DNA from: an uncultured Spirochaetota bacterium
GTDB lineage: Bacteria; Spirochaetota; UBA4802; UBA5368
Direction: 5' to 3'
NCBI GenBank assembly: GCA_937864375.1
Contig: CALMJO010000347.1
Location: 1-5,857, forward strand
Length of the DNA: 5,857 nucleotides
The notes under the pieces are model-generated. The model was not told where the DNA came from. It saw only the letters and a program-made list of their open reading frames with translations, and ran no database searches. Made by a program: the position numbers and the translations under genes. Position 1 is the first letter of the stretch; the number at the start of each line of letters is the position of its first letter. Positions 1-5,857 of this stretch are shown piece after piece.

Positions 1-1125
1 ACCGATCTTATACAGATGGGAAAGCTGTTCGCGGTGAAGCAGCTGATCCTGGGCACGGCTGGAAAACTCTACGGCAAAATCATCATCACGCTGCGGCTCG
101 TGGACGCGGAAACGGGAAAAAACATTTTCGCCAGCACGCTGTACTCAACGCAGGAATCGGTGTTCGACGACATCAAGAACATAGTCTCGGACCTCGGAGA
201 CAATGCGATGATTTTCAACATGGGTGTCAGGATAGAGGACATTAAAAGGTCGATCAAGGACGATGAATATAAAAAAGCATGGTTCCAGCTCAACCGCTAT
301 CGTGAGACGAACGCCGCGACGGATGAGATTATCCAGCTGAAACAAGTCATAACAGCCGAGCTTTCCGAACAGTATTTTAAAGAAGCGAAAAGGGCTCTCC
401 GCAGGGACCATTTCCGCGACGCCAAGAATAAAATCAACTACGCGATTGCGATCGAGAATCGCGAGGAATACATCAAATTCCGGGACAGAATCAAGGATGA
501 AGAGGACCAGTTCAACCAGCGGATCGCGATGGAAAAGAAGAAGCGCGAGCTTGACGTCCAGCGCTTCGGTGAGGATTACAGATCGTTCGGGGAAAAGGTA
601 TATGAGTATTATTACAATCTCGACCATCCCGGACTGTTTCTCGGAGCTTCGAGCGGCATGGAGATTCGTCGAGACTACAAGCTGGGAAAGCGCATGTCCT
701 GGTATGGGTGTGACCTGATCGGGCTCGGGTCTTTCTTCTCTTCGAACAAGGGATTCGTGGGAAGCTCCATGACCGGATACTTCGGGCTGAATTTCCGGTA
801 CATCGAGGCGGCGAAGGACGATGCCGCCGCTTCAAACGAATTCGTGTTCCAGGTTTACACGTCGCCCTTTCTCAGCACCTCCGTGAAGATCGGCCATTTA
901 TTTCTGAACCTTGGCCTTGACTGCGGAGGAATCATCCATTCCTCGCCCGCGTATGAAGGCGGGAGATTGCTCGGCGTGACCGGCGGATCGACGGTGCTTG
1001 CTCAATTCAAATACTATCGGACAATGGGTTTCTTCTGCGGAGCAAAATTCGATTACGAGTATTACCCCGATCACAATGAGTTTGGATTCTACACCGCGCG
1101 TCTTATGGCGGGTGTGGTATTCTAG
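1..1125 (+). CDS. CsgG-like/TPR/beta-barrel envelope protein, first of three paralogues (5' partial)
   Basis: The frame is open from base 1 and the gene starts upstream, so the ATG at 16 is probably internal: 374 residues are visible and the signal peptide is missing. Residues 7-40 match the end of a CsgG/TolB-N-like domain, with a G-x-x-x-x-x-x-x-x-x-x-G-[TS] core (LILGTAG) followed by a beta strand ending in LRLVDAETGK. Residues 78-94 carry a helix motif (IEDIKRSIKDDEYKKAW) shared with both downstream genes. A short TPR-like helical part follows (about 95-160), then a highly charged helix (about 160-205). Residues 209-374 are rich in glycine and aromatics with alternating strands and end in GVVF with a terminal Phe, as in many outer-membrane barrels. 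It is the shortest in helical content of the three. The role is unknown; an envelope structural or assembly function is inferred. The coding frame is certain; the domain reading is by eye. Confidence 0.88.
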   Translation, partial: TDLIQMGKLFAVKQLILGTAGKLYGKIIITLRLVDAETGKNIFASTLYSTQESVFDDIKNIVSDLGDNAMIFNMGVRIEDIKRSIKDDEYKKAWFQLNRYRETNAATDEIIQLKQVITAELSEQYFKEAKRALRRDHFRDAKNKINYAIAIENREEYIKFRDRIKDEEDQFNQRIAMEKKKRELDVQRFGEDYRSFGEKVYEYYYNLDHPGLFLGASSGMEIRRDYKLGKRMSWYGCDLIGLGSFFSSNKGFVGSSMTGYFGLNFRYIEAAKDDAAASNEFVFQVYTSPFLSTSVKIGHLFLNLGLDCGGIIHSSPAYEGGRLLGVTGGSTVLAQFKYYRTMGFFCGAKFDYEYYPDHNEFGFYTARLMAGVVF

Positions 1126-1129
1126 GGGG
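1124..1129 (+). promoter_or_regulatory. Shine-Dalgarno for the second paralogue
   Basis: AGGGGG overlaps the stop codon of the preceding gene and lies 4 bases before the ATG at 1134; the following CGGA is also purine-rich. It supports this start, which is also the one that yields a signal peptide. There is no room for a promoter in the 8-base gap, so the gene is presumably co-transcribed with the one before. Confidence 0.6.
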
Positions 1130-1133
1130 CGGA

Positions 1134-2864
1134 ATGAAGAAATTCACGCTATTGTTCCTGGCCGCGCTGTTCCTGGCCGGACCGGCATGGGCCCAGAAGG
1201 ATACCAGGGTCATCATAATGATCGCGGAGCTCGAGGCGAAGCCGCCGATAACGCATGATGAAGCTCAGATGCTTCTCAACCTCATGCGTACTTACATCAT
1301 CAACGCGGGGGTCGTGAGAATAAAGGAAAAGACCGATGCGGTGAATCCGGCCGCGGCCGATCCGCTCGCCGCGGGACGCGCCATGGGCGTGGATTTTGTC
1401 ATGACGGGAAGCATGGGAAAAGTGGAAAATGAAAAGGTTCTGGTGCTGAGCGTGGTGAACGCCTACTCCGAGGAAAAGACCCTTGGAGAGAACTTCATAA
1501 TTACCAACATCGAAAAGGATTCCGAGCGCGCGGCCAAAGCCATCATCAACGCCATAAAGGGATTCACCGAGGTGACCCTCGTCGACATCAAGCGTATGAT
1601 AGGAAGCGAGGAATGGGAAAACGCCCTCAAGGCCATCACCATTTACGCCCGGCGGTATCCGGATCGCGACAGGTACGAGATTGACGGCCTCAGGGATTTC
1701 GCCTCACGGGCGCTCGGGGATCGCCACTACAAGGACAGTGTCCGCTACTGCAGCAATTTCTTCTTTGAGAAGGCCAGACAGTCCATAAAAAACGCCATTG
1801 CGCTGGAGCCCGGGAACAACGCATACTATGCGTACCAGAATATCATTGATTACAAGGAAAAGGAGCATCAACTGAACACCGAAGCGATCATGCTCGAATC
1901 CGTGAAAAACCTGATCGCCGAGGGAAAATACAAAAGCGCTTGGGACGTTCTGGAGAAGCTCAGCAAGGATAACCAGGCGGCGATGCAATACCGGATAATC
2001 GTGCGCAGCGAACTCGAGGTAATCACGTACTACGACCGCGCGCGCAAGCTTTATGCGGAAAAGGAATATGCGCAGGCGCGAGTAACGATCTCCGCCGTCC
2101 TCCAGTGGAAAACCGACAATCCGGAGTATCGTGAATTCCTCGCCCGTTGCGAGCGGAAGGAGAAGGAGCAGGCGGAGCTGAACCGGATGATGAACTCGTA
2201 TTTCGCCTTCGCGGAGGATCTGAGCGTATATAACATGTTCATGCAGCCCAAACCGTTCAGCCATAACGAATGCGTGGCTTACCTGAACACCGATTACTCT
2301 TTCATCGACCGCGAAGCGTTCAAATCCGGCGCTGCCGACTATCGCACCCATACCACGCTCCATGGGGTGGAGTTCTCCCAATTTCGTCATTATGAAATCC
2401 CCCAGTTCGGAGACATCTCTCCCGTGGTCCTTCTTCGAGGCACCGTAGTTGGAGCCCTGTATCTCGGCGGGAACACGCGCGAAGAGGAATCGAGCTTAAA
2501 CTCGTCTCGCAGCTTCAAGACGACGACCATTTTCAGCAGCGGCTTTTCCGGAGCGGTGGGCCCTTCGATCAGTGCGTTTGCCGTAATCCTCGGGATGGGG
2601 CTCGATATCGAGACGGGATATCTCATGCTGTCTACATCCAATGATCCCCTGTTCACCAGCGGGAGGAGAAAAAGCGCCTCGTCTCATTATCTGCAGATGG
2701 GGGCGGGTCCCGGTTTCTGGCTGTGCTGGCTGCCGTTGAAGGATATCCAGGTCTTCGTACGCTGGAGATCGATAAACACGCACCTCTATGGCAGCGACAA
2801 TCCGAACGCGGAAGACAAGTTCAGGTACCTGTCGATCGGGCTGGGGTACAGGTTCCTGCAATGA
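1134..2864 (+). CDS. CsgG-like/TPR/beta-barrel envelope protein, second of three paralogues
   Basis: This is a complete protein of 576 residues. Residues 1-20 form a signal peptide (KK, a Leu/Ala/Phe core, then PAWA before Q21, an A-x-A type cleavage site), so the product is exported. Residues about 25-140 read as a CsgG/TolB-N-like alpha/beta domain; its core at 81-115 (GRAMGVDFVMTGSMGK and the next strand) aligns with both neighbours. The shared helix motif is at 149-165 (LVDIKRMIGSEEWENAL). A long TPR-like helical section follows to about 370, including ALEPGNNAYYAYQ and EYAQARVTISAVLQWKTDNP segments and a charged helix near 330-355. Residues about 430-576 are beta-rich and Gly/Ser/aromatic-rich, ending IGLGYRFLQ, like a last barrel strand. 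It starts 8 bases after the first paralogue and overlaps the third by 4 bases. Known CsgG-domain families act at the outer membrane (curli export, LpoB-type regulators), but the fusion here differs from both; function is not assigned. Confidence 0.9.
   Translation: MKKFTLLFLAALFLAGPAWAQKDTRVIIMIAELEAKPPITHDEAQMLLNLMRTYIINAGVVRIKEKTDAVNPAAADPLAAGRAMGVDFVMTGSMGKVENEKVLVLSVVNAYSEEKTLGENFIITNIEKDSERAAKAIINAIKGFTEVTLVDIKRMIGSEEWENALKAITIYARRYPDRDRYEIDGLRDFASRALGDRHYKDSVRYCSNFFFEKARQSIKNAIALEPGNNAYYAYQNIIDYKEKEHQLNTEAIMLESVKNLIAEGKYKSAWDVLEKLSKDNQAAMQYRIIVRSELEVITYYDRARKLYAEKEYAQARVTISAVLQWKTDNPEYREFLARCERKEKEQAELNRMMNSYFAFAEDLSVYNMFMQPKPFSHNECVAYLNTDYSFIDREAFKSGAADYRTHTTLHGVEFSQFRHYEIPQFGDISPVVLLRGTVVGALYLGGNTREEESSLNSSRSFKTTTIFSSGFSGAVGPSISAFAVILGMGLDIETGYLMLSTSNDPLFTSGRRKSASSHYLQMGAGPGFWLCWLPLKDIQVFVRWRSINTHLYGSDNPNAEDKFRYLSIGLGYRFLQ
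2861..2864 (+). other. ATGA stop/start overlap between paralogues 2 and 3
   Basis: The start codon of the third gene (ATG, 2861-2863) overlaps the stop of the second (TGA, 2862-2864). The upstream Shine-Dalgarno is weak (AGG at 2850-2852), which fits translation of the third gene by re-initiation after the second. Coupling is inferred from the arrangement. Confidence 0.75.
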
Positions 2865-4579
2865 AAAACCTGCTCCACATCCTTATCATCCTGCTCGTTT
2901 CCCTTCCTCTCAGGGGGGCGGATGAAATCATCACCGTGGCGTTCTTGAACCTTGAACGCCTGTACCTGTCGACCTCGGGGGAGCGCGACCAGGCGAGCGA
3001 GATCCTCCGCGCCGAGCTCATAAAATCGGAATATCTCAAGTTCGTCGAATCGGACCAGATCGAGAAACTGGAGCGGGAGATCAGGTTCCAGGAGTCCGGA
3101 TTAAGCGAAGAAATGATGATAAACATCGGAAAGCGTCTTGATGCGGATTATCTACTGGTCGGCTCGTTCTCGCGCGATGAAAAAAATGTCGTAGTGTCGG
3201 TCAGGCTCATCGGCGCGCGTACGGGCGAAAATCTCAATGCCTGGAATCTGTTCACCCCTGAAGAGCTGCTGATCCACGATCTTCCCGAACTTGCCGACTC
3301 CATAAGTTCCGCCATGCTCAGCATGTCGATGGGCAATACCGTCGCCAACATCCAGAGGCTGGTGGACAGGGACGAGTTCGTGGAGGCCGCACGGCGGTTC
3401 AGTCATTATTCGCGCACCAACCAATCCACCGAGGGGCTCTCAAGGATAGGGGCCGACATTTCCAGGGGACTGGCGGCGTACCACTTTGAGCTTTCCGTGC
3501 AGGCCCTCACGCGCGGTGCGATCAAGGAGGCTTATTTTCACGCAGGTGAATCGGTGAGAAACGAACCCGACAATGAAAAATACCGTCGGCAGTACGCCGA
3601 TACGATAGAACGGCGCAACTCGATCAAAAAGGCCGAATACCTTGCCACGTGCGCCGAGGCGGACGACACCGCATCCGGCGGAGATTACTCCCGCGCCCGG
3701 AAGCTTCTCGATCGCTACGTCGCCGCAGAGGGCGCCCGCCTGCTGGACGATCGCTATTTTTCCCTCTCTGCAAAAATTCAAAAGGGGCTGAACGTCCAGC
3801 GATGCGACGACGCCAGGGCCGCGCTGGACGAAATTCCATCCTTCCTGGGCTTCCGCAGCCTCGACAACGAACGGTTCATCTACTTCAGCACCAGGCTCGG
3901 GGAGGCCAAGACGAAGGTCATCCAGGTGCTCACCGAGCATCCGGACTATGGACGAGCCTATGCTCTCCTCGATGACATCAATGACTCGCTCGAGAGCGTG
4001 TATCGCTCATATCACGAGTCCTCTGCCAGGGACGATTATTCCGAATTCATCGCAGCCAACCGCTGGCAGTTCTCGCTTTCGACCTTTTCCCAAAAAATCG
4101 GTACGGCCTCCTCCCCCGTCAGTCCTGCGGGCACGCTGGCGGGGTTCGGGATCGAATGGATGCTCCGTCACAAGCTGAACGATCAAACGATACTTCTGGC
4201 TCCTGCGACGCTTGGGTTCGCCCGGGATCGACAATCCCGAACCGCAGGCGGCGAAACGTATAAAGTCGATTTCTATTCACTGGGATTCATGCTCGGATTG
4301 CTGCCGGGCTATCGCTGGGACGAGTACGCCGTCTGCGGGGGATTGCTTGTGCGTTCCGGTTATATCAGGCGCACGGCAGTCCTCGCCGGATCCGACAACC
4401 AGATGACGCCTGTCGTTTCGTCGTTGAACTTTGGTGCGGGACTCGAGCTGCGCGGAGAATGGCATATTACCCGTGACATCGTGGCTTTTCTTTCGCTGGA
4501 GTATCTTCCCTCGCTGGGCATAGGGACACCCGACATGAGCATAACGCAGTTTTCAATCGGGGCCGGATATATACTTTAA
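2861..4579 (+). CDS. CsgG-like/TPR/beta-barrel envelope protein, third of three paralogues
   Basis: This is a complete protein of 572 residues. The frame is open further upstream (ATG at 2723), but the start at 2861 is chosen because it gives a signal peptide (MKNLLHILIILLVSLPLRGA, cleavage near residue 19 or 20) and a 4-base overlap with the preceding gene. Residues about 22-135 are CsgG/TolB-N-like: a first strand (ITVAFLNLERL), a helix and the core at 90-124 (GKRLDADYLLVGSFSRDEKN, then VSVRLIGARTGE). The shared helix motif lies at 161-177 (VANIQRLVDRDEFVEAA). TPR-like helices with many Ala, Tyr, Arg and Asp residues fill about 180-395. Residues 401-572 form a beta-rich domain with amphipathic strands (RWQFSLSTF, FYSLGFMLGLLPGY, VAFLSLEYL) and end SIGAGYIL, resembling a small outer-membrane barrel. 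It is the last gene of the run and is followed by a strong hairpin. An outer-membrane location is inferred; function is unknown. Confidence 0.9.
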   Translation: MKNLLHILIILLVSLPLRGADEIITVAFLNLERLYLSTSGERDQASEILRAELIKSEYLKFVESDQIEKLEREIRFQESGLSEEMMINIGKRLDADYLLVGSFSRDEKNVVVSVRLIGARTGENLNAWNLFTPEELLIHDLPELADSISSAMLSMSMGNTVANIQRLVDRDEFVEAARRFSHYSRTNQSTEGLSRIGADISRGLAAYHFELSVQALTRGAIKEAYFHAGESVRNEPDNEKYRRQYADTIERRNSIKKAEYLATCAEADDTASGGDYSRARKLLDRYVAAEGARLLDDRYFSLSAKIQKGLNVQRCDDARAALDEIPSFLGFRSLDNERFIYFSTRLGEAKTKVIQVLTEHPDYGRAYALLDDINDSLESVYRSYHESSARDDYSEFIAANRWQFSLSTFSQKIGTASSPVSPAGTLAGFGIEWMLRHKLNDQTILLAPATLGFARDRQSRTAGGETYKVDFYSLGFMLGLLPGYRWDEYAVCGGLLVRSGYIRRTAVLAGSDNQMTPVVSSLNFGAGLELRGEWHITRDIVAFLSLEYLPSLGIGTPDMSITQFSIGAGYIL

Positions 4580-4610
4580 AATCATGGGCATGGCGCTGGC
4601 CGCCTGCAAG

Positions 4611-4643
4611 GCCGGGAATAACAGACAGCGACTGTTTCCCGGC
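4611..4643 (+). terminator. Stem-loop after the three-gene operon, no U-tract
   Basis: GCCGGGA (4611-4617) pairs with TCCCGGC (4637-4643) and AACAG (4620-4624) pairs with CTGTT (4632-4636). This gives 12 base pairs with a two-base bulge (AT, 4618-4619) and a 7-base loop. It begins 31 bases after the stop of the third paralogue, a typical place for a transcript end. The bases after it (TGTGCATGTATCCC) are not a T-run, so it is not a classical Rho-independent terminator. It may instead stabilise the 3' end or work with another factor. Confidence 0.5.
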
Positions 4644-4690
4644 TGTGCATGTATCCCTGCCCCAGTACTCATCTCCCAGCCGATAATAAA

Positions 4691-4700
4691 TCGATATCGA
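4691..4700. repeat. 10-bp perfect palindrome TCGATATCGA
   Basis: The sequence equals its own reverse complement, and a further CGAT lies 7 bases to its left (4681-4684). It sits in the more A/T-rich middle of the intergenic region. It could be a binding site for a dimeric regulator, but a short palindrome can occur by chance and nothing else supports it. Confidence 0.25.
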
Positions 4701-4761
4701 CCTATAGACATTTTCTGTGCGGACAGCGGATTACGAGACAGGAAATGCGCGACCGTATATC

Positions 4762-4777
4762 TTCTCTAAAAAGAGAA
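4762..4777. repeat. Inverted repeat TTCTCT-AAAA-AGAGAA
   Basis: Two perfect 6-base arms flank a 4-base AAAA spacer, and more purine-rich repeats (AGAAAGATAGAGAG) follow directly. As RNA it would be a weak hairpin; as DNA it could be an operator. It lies about 145 bases before the lipoprotein gene. Confidence 0.3.
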
Positions 4778-4891
4778 CAGAAAGATAGAGAGTCTGTCAA
4801 AAGGCGTCAAGCGGATTGAGATAGAGCGTATTTGCAGTATTCACCATGGCCGCGCGGGGCGGGACGTACGCCCTGCCTGACCCGGTACAGG

Positions 4892-4906
4892 CCGGTGACG
4901 CATCGG
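4892..4906 (+). promoter_or_regulatory. Short hairpin just before the ribosome binding site
   Basis: CCGGTG (4892-4897) can pair with CATCGG (4901-4906), including one G-U pair, around a 3-base loop. It ends 4 bases before the Shine-Dalgarno. It might tune ribosome access; no known riboswitch fold was recognised. Confidence 0.25.
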
Positions 4907-4910
4907 ATGA

Positions 4911-4917
4911 AAGAGGA
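4911..4917 (+). promoter_or_regulatory. Shine-Dalgarno for the transglutaminase-like lipoprotein
   Basis: AAGAGGA lies 5 bases before the ATG at 4923. It decides this start, which also gives a lipoprotein-type signal sequence. Confidence 0.65.
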
Positions 4918-4922
4918 TCAGC

Positions 4923-5857
4923 ATGAAGTCAGGATTCAACTGCGTACGCGTGCTCCTGGTTGGTGTTCTCGCTTGTGCTGCATTGAACGGTTGCGACGGG
5001 GGAGGTGAAAGCGCCAATTCCCCGTCCGGTTCTGAATGCAATTCCTGGACGGACACGGGAGCCTGGCCTGAACCCGGTTTCGCGAGCATGGACAACGGTG
5101 CGTGCTCCCTGACGGGGACGAGCGTGGCAAATCTTGCAGACAAGATCAGGAACCTCTCGTCGGATGAGCTGGATACGACGAGGGCGATCTATGCATGGGT
5201 AACACACAATATTTCCTATGACGGAAATGCTTTCAAAACAGGGGTGTATCCATCACAGACGGCGGCTGCAGTATTCAGCAGTAAACTGGGCGTATGCGCG
5301 GGATACGCGAATCTTTTCAAGGCGTTATGCGATAATTGCGGAATCACCTGCTCGGTCGTTTCCGGGTATGCGAAGGGGTTTGGATATACGGCCGGATCAT
5401 CGTTTTCATCGACGAATCACGCCTGGAATATTGTTATCATTGACGGATCAAGGCATATAATCGACAGCACGTGGGGTTCGGGCTATCTTAATTCGGATTA
5501 TACGTTTGCCAGAAGCGTGACGGGATTCTGGTTCTGCGTTGATCCTGAACTTTCGATTTTCACCCACCTGCCCCAGGCCCAGGGCGACGAGCTCCTCTCC
5601 CCGCCCGTGAACATGTCCCAATTCGTCAACGAAGACTACACGGATGGGATCGTCGGATTGTCCGCCCTCTACGACCTGGGCGTGGACCAGCCTTCCATGG
5701 CGGCCTGCCTGGACGCGGGATACGGTATTCCAACAGCATATTCCGAATCCGGATGGAACATTAAATTGCTCGAGATCCCGCTTCAATCGTCGCTGCCTGC
5801 CGGAACCCGCGCGACGTTTCGTGTTTCAACATCCTCCGCGTATACGATGTATGTGAT
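4923..5857 (+). CDS. Predicted lipoprotein with KY/hillarin-type transglutaminase-like domain (3' partial)
   Basis: The frame is open to the window end, so 311 residues are visible and the C-terminus is missing. Residues 1-24 look like a lipoprotein signal: K2 and R9, a hydrophobic core (VLLVGVLACAAL), then LNGC with Cys24 as the likely lipidated residue; Cys18 (VLAC) is an alternative. A short linker with Cys39 and Cys61 follows. The transglutaminase-like core spans about 75-190: RAIYAWVTHNISYD, then Cys125 in GVCAGYANLFKALC, His166 in NHAWNIVIIDG and Asp181 in IIDSTWG, giving the full Cys-His-Asp triad with family-like spacing. The following FWFCVDPELSIFTHLPQ, with its DP-E-x-x-I-x-x-H-x-P pattern, resembles the region after the core in KY/hillarin-type proteins. 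In this superfamily the triad supports cysteine peptidase or amide-transfer chemistry; which applies here, and the substrate, cannot be told. It is separated from the upstream operon by 343 bases and is likely transcribed on its own. Confidence 0.87.
   Translation, partial: MKSGFNCVRVLLVGVLACAALNGCDGGGESANSPSGSECNSWTDTGAWPEPGFASMDNGACSLTGTSVANLADKIRNLSSDELDTTRAIYAWVTHNISYDGNAFKTGVYPSQTAAAVFSSKLGVCAGYANLFKALCDNCGITCSVVSGYAKGFGYTAGSSFSSTNHAWNIVIIDGSRHIIDSTWGSGYLNSDYTFARSVTGFWFCVDPELSIFTHLPQAQGDELLSPPVNMSQFVNEDYTDGIVGLSALYDLGVDQPSMAACLDAGYGIPTAYSESGWNIKLLEIPLQSSLPAGTRATFRVSTSSAYTMYV

Larger units (their letters stand above)
4580..4922. other. 343-base intergenic region
   Basis: No convincing gene lies here. 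It separates the three-gene run from the lipoprotein gene. The left part holds a strong hairpin (4611-4643). The middle (about 4680-4800) is more A/T-rich than the flanking genes and holds a 10-bp palindrome and a small inverted repeat. The right part is GC-rich again and ends in a short hairpin and the ribosome binding site of the next gene. A promoter for that gene is expected here; the only match seen, TTGAGA (4816-4821) with TATTCA (4838-4843) at 16-base spacing, is weak. Confidence 0.7.

Noticed and set aside
16..18. ATG at 16 as the true start of the first paralogue
   Set aside because: The frame is open to base 1, no Shine-Dalgarno fits in the 15 bases before it, and it would begin in the middle of the CsgG-like domain without a signal peptide.
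145..627. 160-codon open frame on the - strand
   Set aside because: It is antisense to the first paralogue, whose alignment with the other two proteins supports the + frame.
1704..2390. 228-codon open frame on the - strand
   Set aside because: It lies wholly antisense to the second paralogue, which has a signal peptide, domain content and operon context; the antisense translation has no recognisable features.
2723..2860. Upstream ATG at 2723 as the start of the third paralogue
   Set aside because: It would add 46 residues read out of frame through the second gene and bury the signal peptide; the ATG at 2861 gives a proper export signal and a 4-base overlap.
3440..3940. 166-codon open frame on the - strand, and a 108-codon + frame at 3649-3975
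   Set aside because: Both are shadows of the third paralogue in GC-rich codons; the + frame is extremely Arg-rich, typical of an out-of-frame translation.
1..4579. Curli (csg) operon
   Set aside because: No curlin repeats, CsgE or CsgF are present, and the CsgG-like domains here are fused to TPR and barrel-like parts, unlike true CsgG lipoproteins.
4584..4769. Small + strand open frame of 61 codons directly after the third paralogue
   Set aside because: It has no ribosome binding site (TTTAAAATC precedes the ATG), covers the strong hairpin, and its translation has no recognisable domain or signal.
4816..4843. Promoter TTGAGA / TATTCA, 16-base spacing
   Set aside because: The -10 element matches the consensus only in its first three bases, so it is mentioned in the intergenic entry but not called as a promoter.
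4841..5143. 100-codon - strand open frame over the start of the lipoprotein gene
   Set aside because: It is antisense to a gene with a good ribosome binding site, lipoprotein signal and full catalytic triad, and shows no features of its own.

Overview
The window reads as a stretch of a Gram-negative bacterial chromosome of moderate to moderately high GC. All genes are on the + strand, coding is dense, and three of the four products look exported to the envelope. The reading that the source is an environmental spirochaete-like or other diderm lineage is only an impression from the protein style (CsgG-like/TPR/barrel proteins and a lipoprotein). No marker gene is present to fix the taxon.

Region 1 (1-4579) is a tight run of three consecutive genes: the first is cut off by the left window edge, the second starts 8 bases after it, and the third overlaps the second by 4 bases (ATGA). 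Reading the translations side by side shows that all three are paralogues with one plan: a CsgG/TolB-N-like alpha/beta domain, then a motif-bearing helix (pattern [ILV]-x-[DN]-I-[KQ]-R-x-[IV]-x-x-[DE]-E-[YWF]-x-x-A), then a TPR-like helical stretch of variable length, then a beta-rich C-terminal domain that looks like a small outer-membrane barrel. Genes 2 and 3 start with clear signal peptides. The three proteins are too diverged to be a recent duplication. They probably form one operon and may act as a set, for example as a hetero-oligomeric envelope assembly. The function is unknown.

Region 2 (4580-4922) is a 343-base non-coding gap. It holds a strong 12-bp hairpin without a U-tract just after the operon, a 10-bp palindrome, a small A/T-rich inverted repeat, and a short GC hairpin directly before the ribosome binding site of the next gene.

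Region 3 (4923 to window end) is the 5' part of a gene for a predicted lipoprotein with a transglutaminase-like (KY/hillarin-type) domain. It has a complete Cys-His-Asp triad and runs off the right edge.

No tRNA, rRNA, CRISPR array, insertion sequence or phage gene was seen. The most interesting item is the tandem set of three CsgG-like/TPR/beta-barrel fusion proteins.
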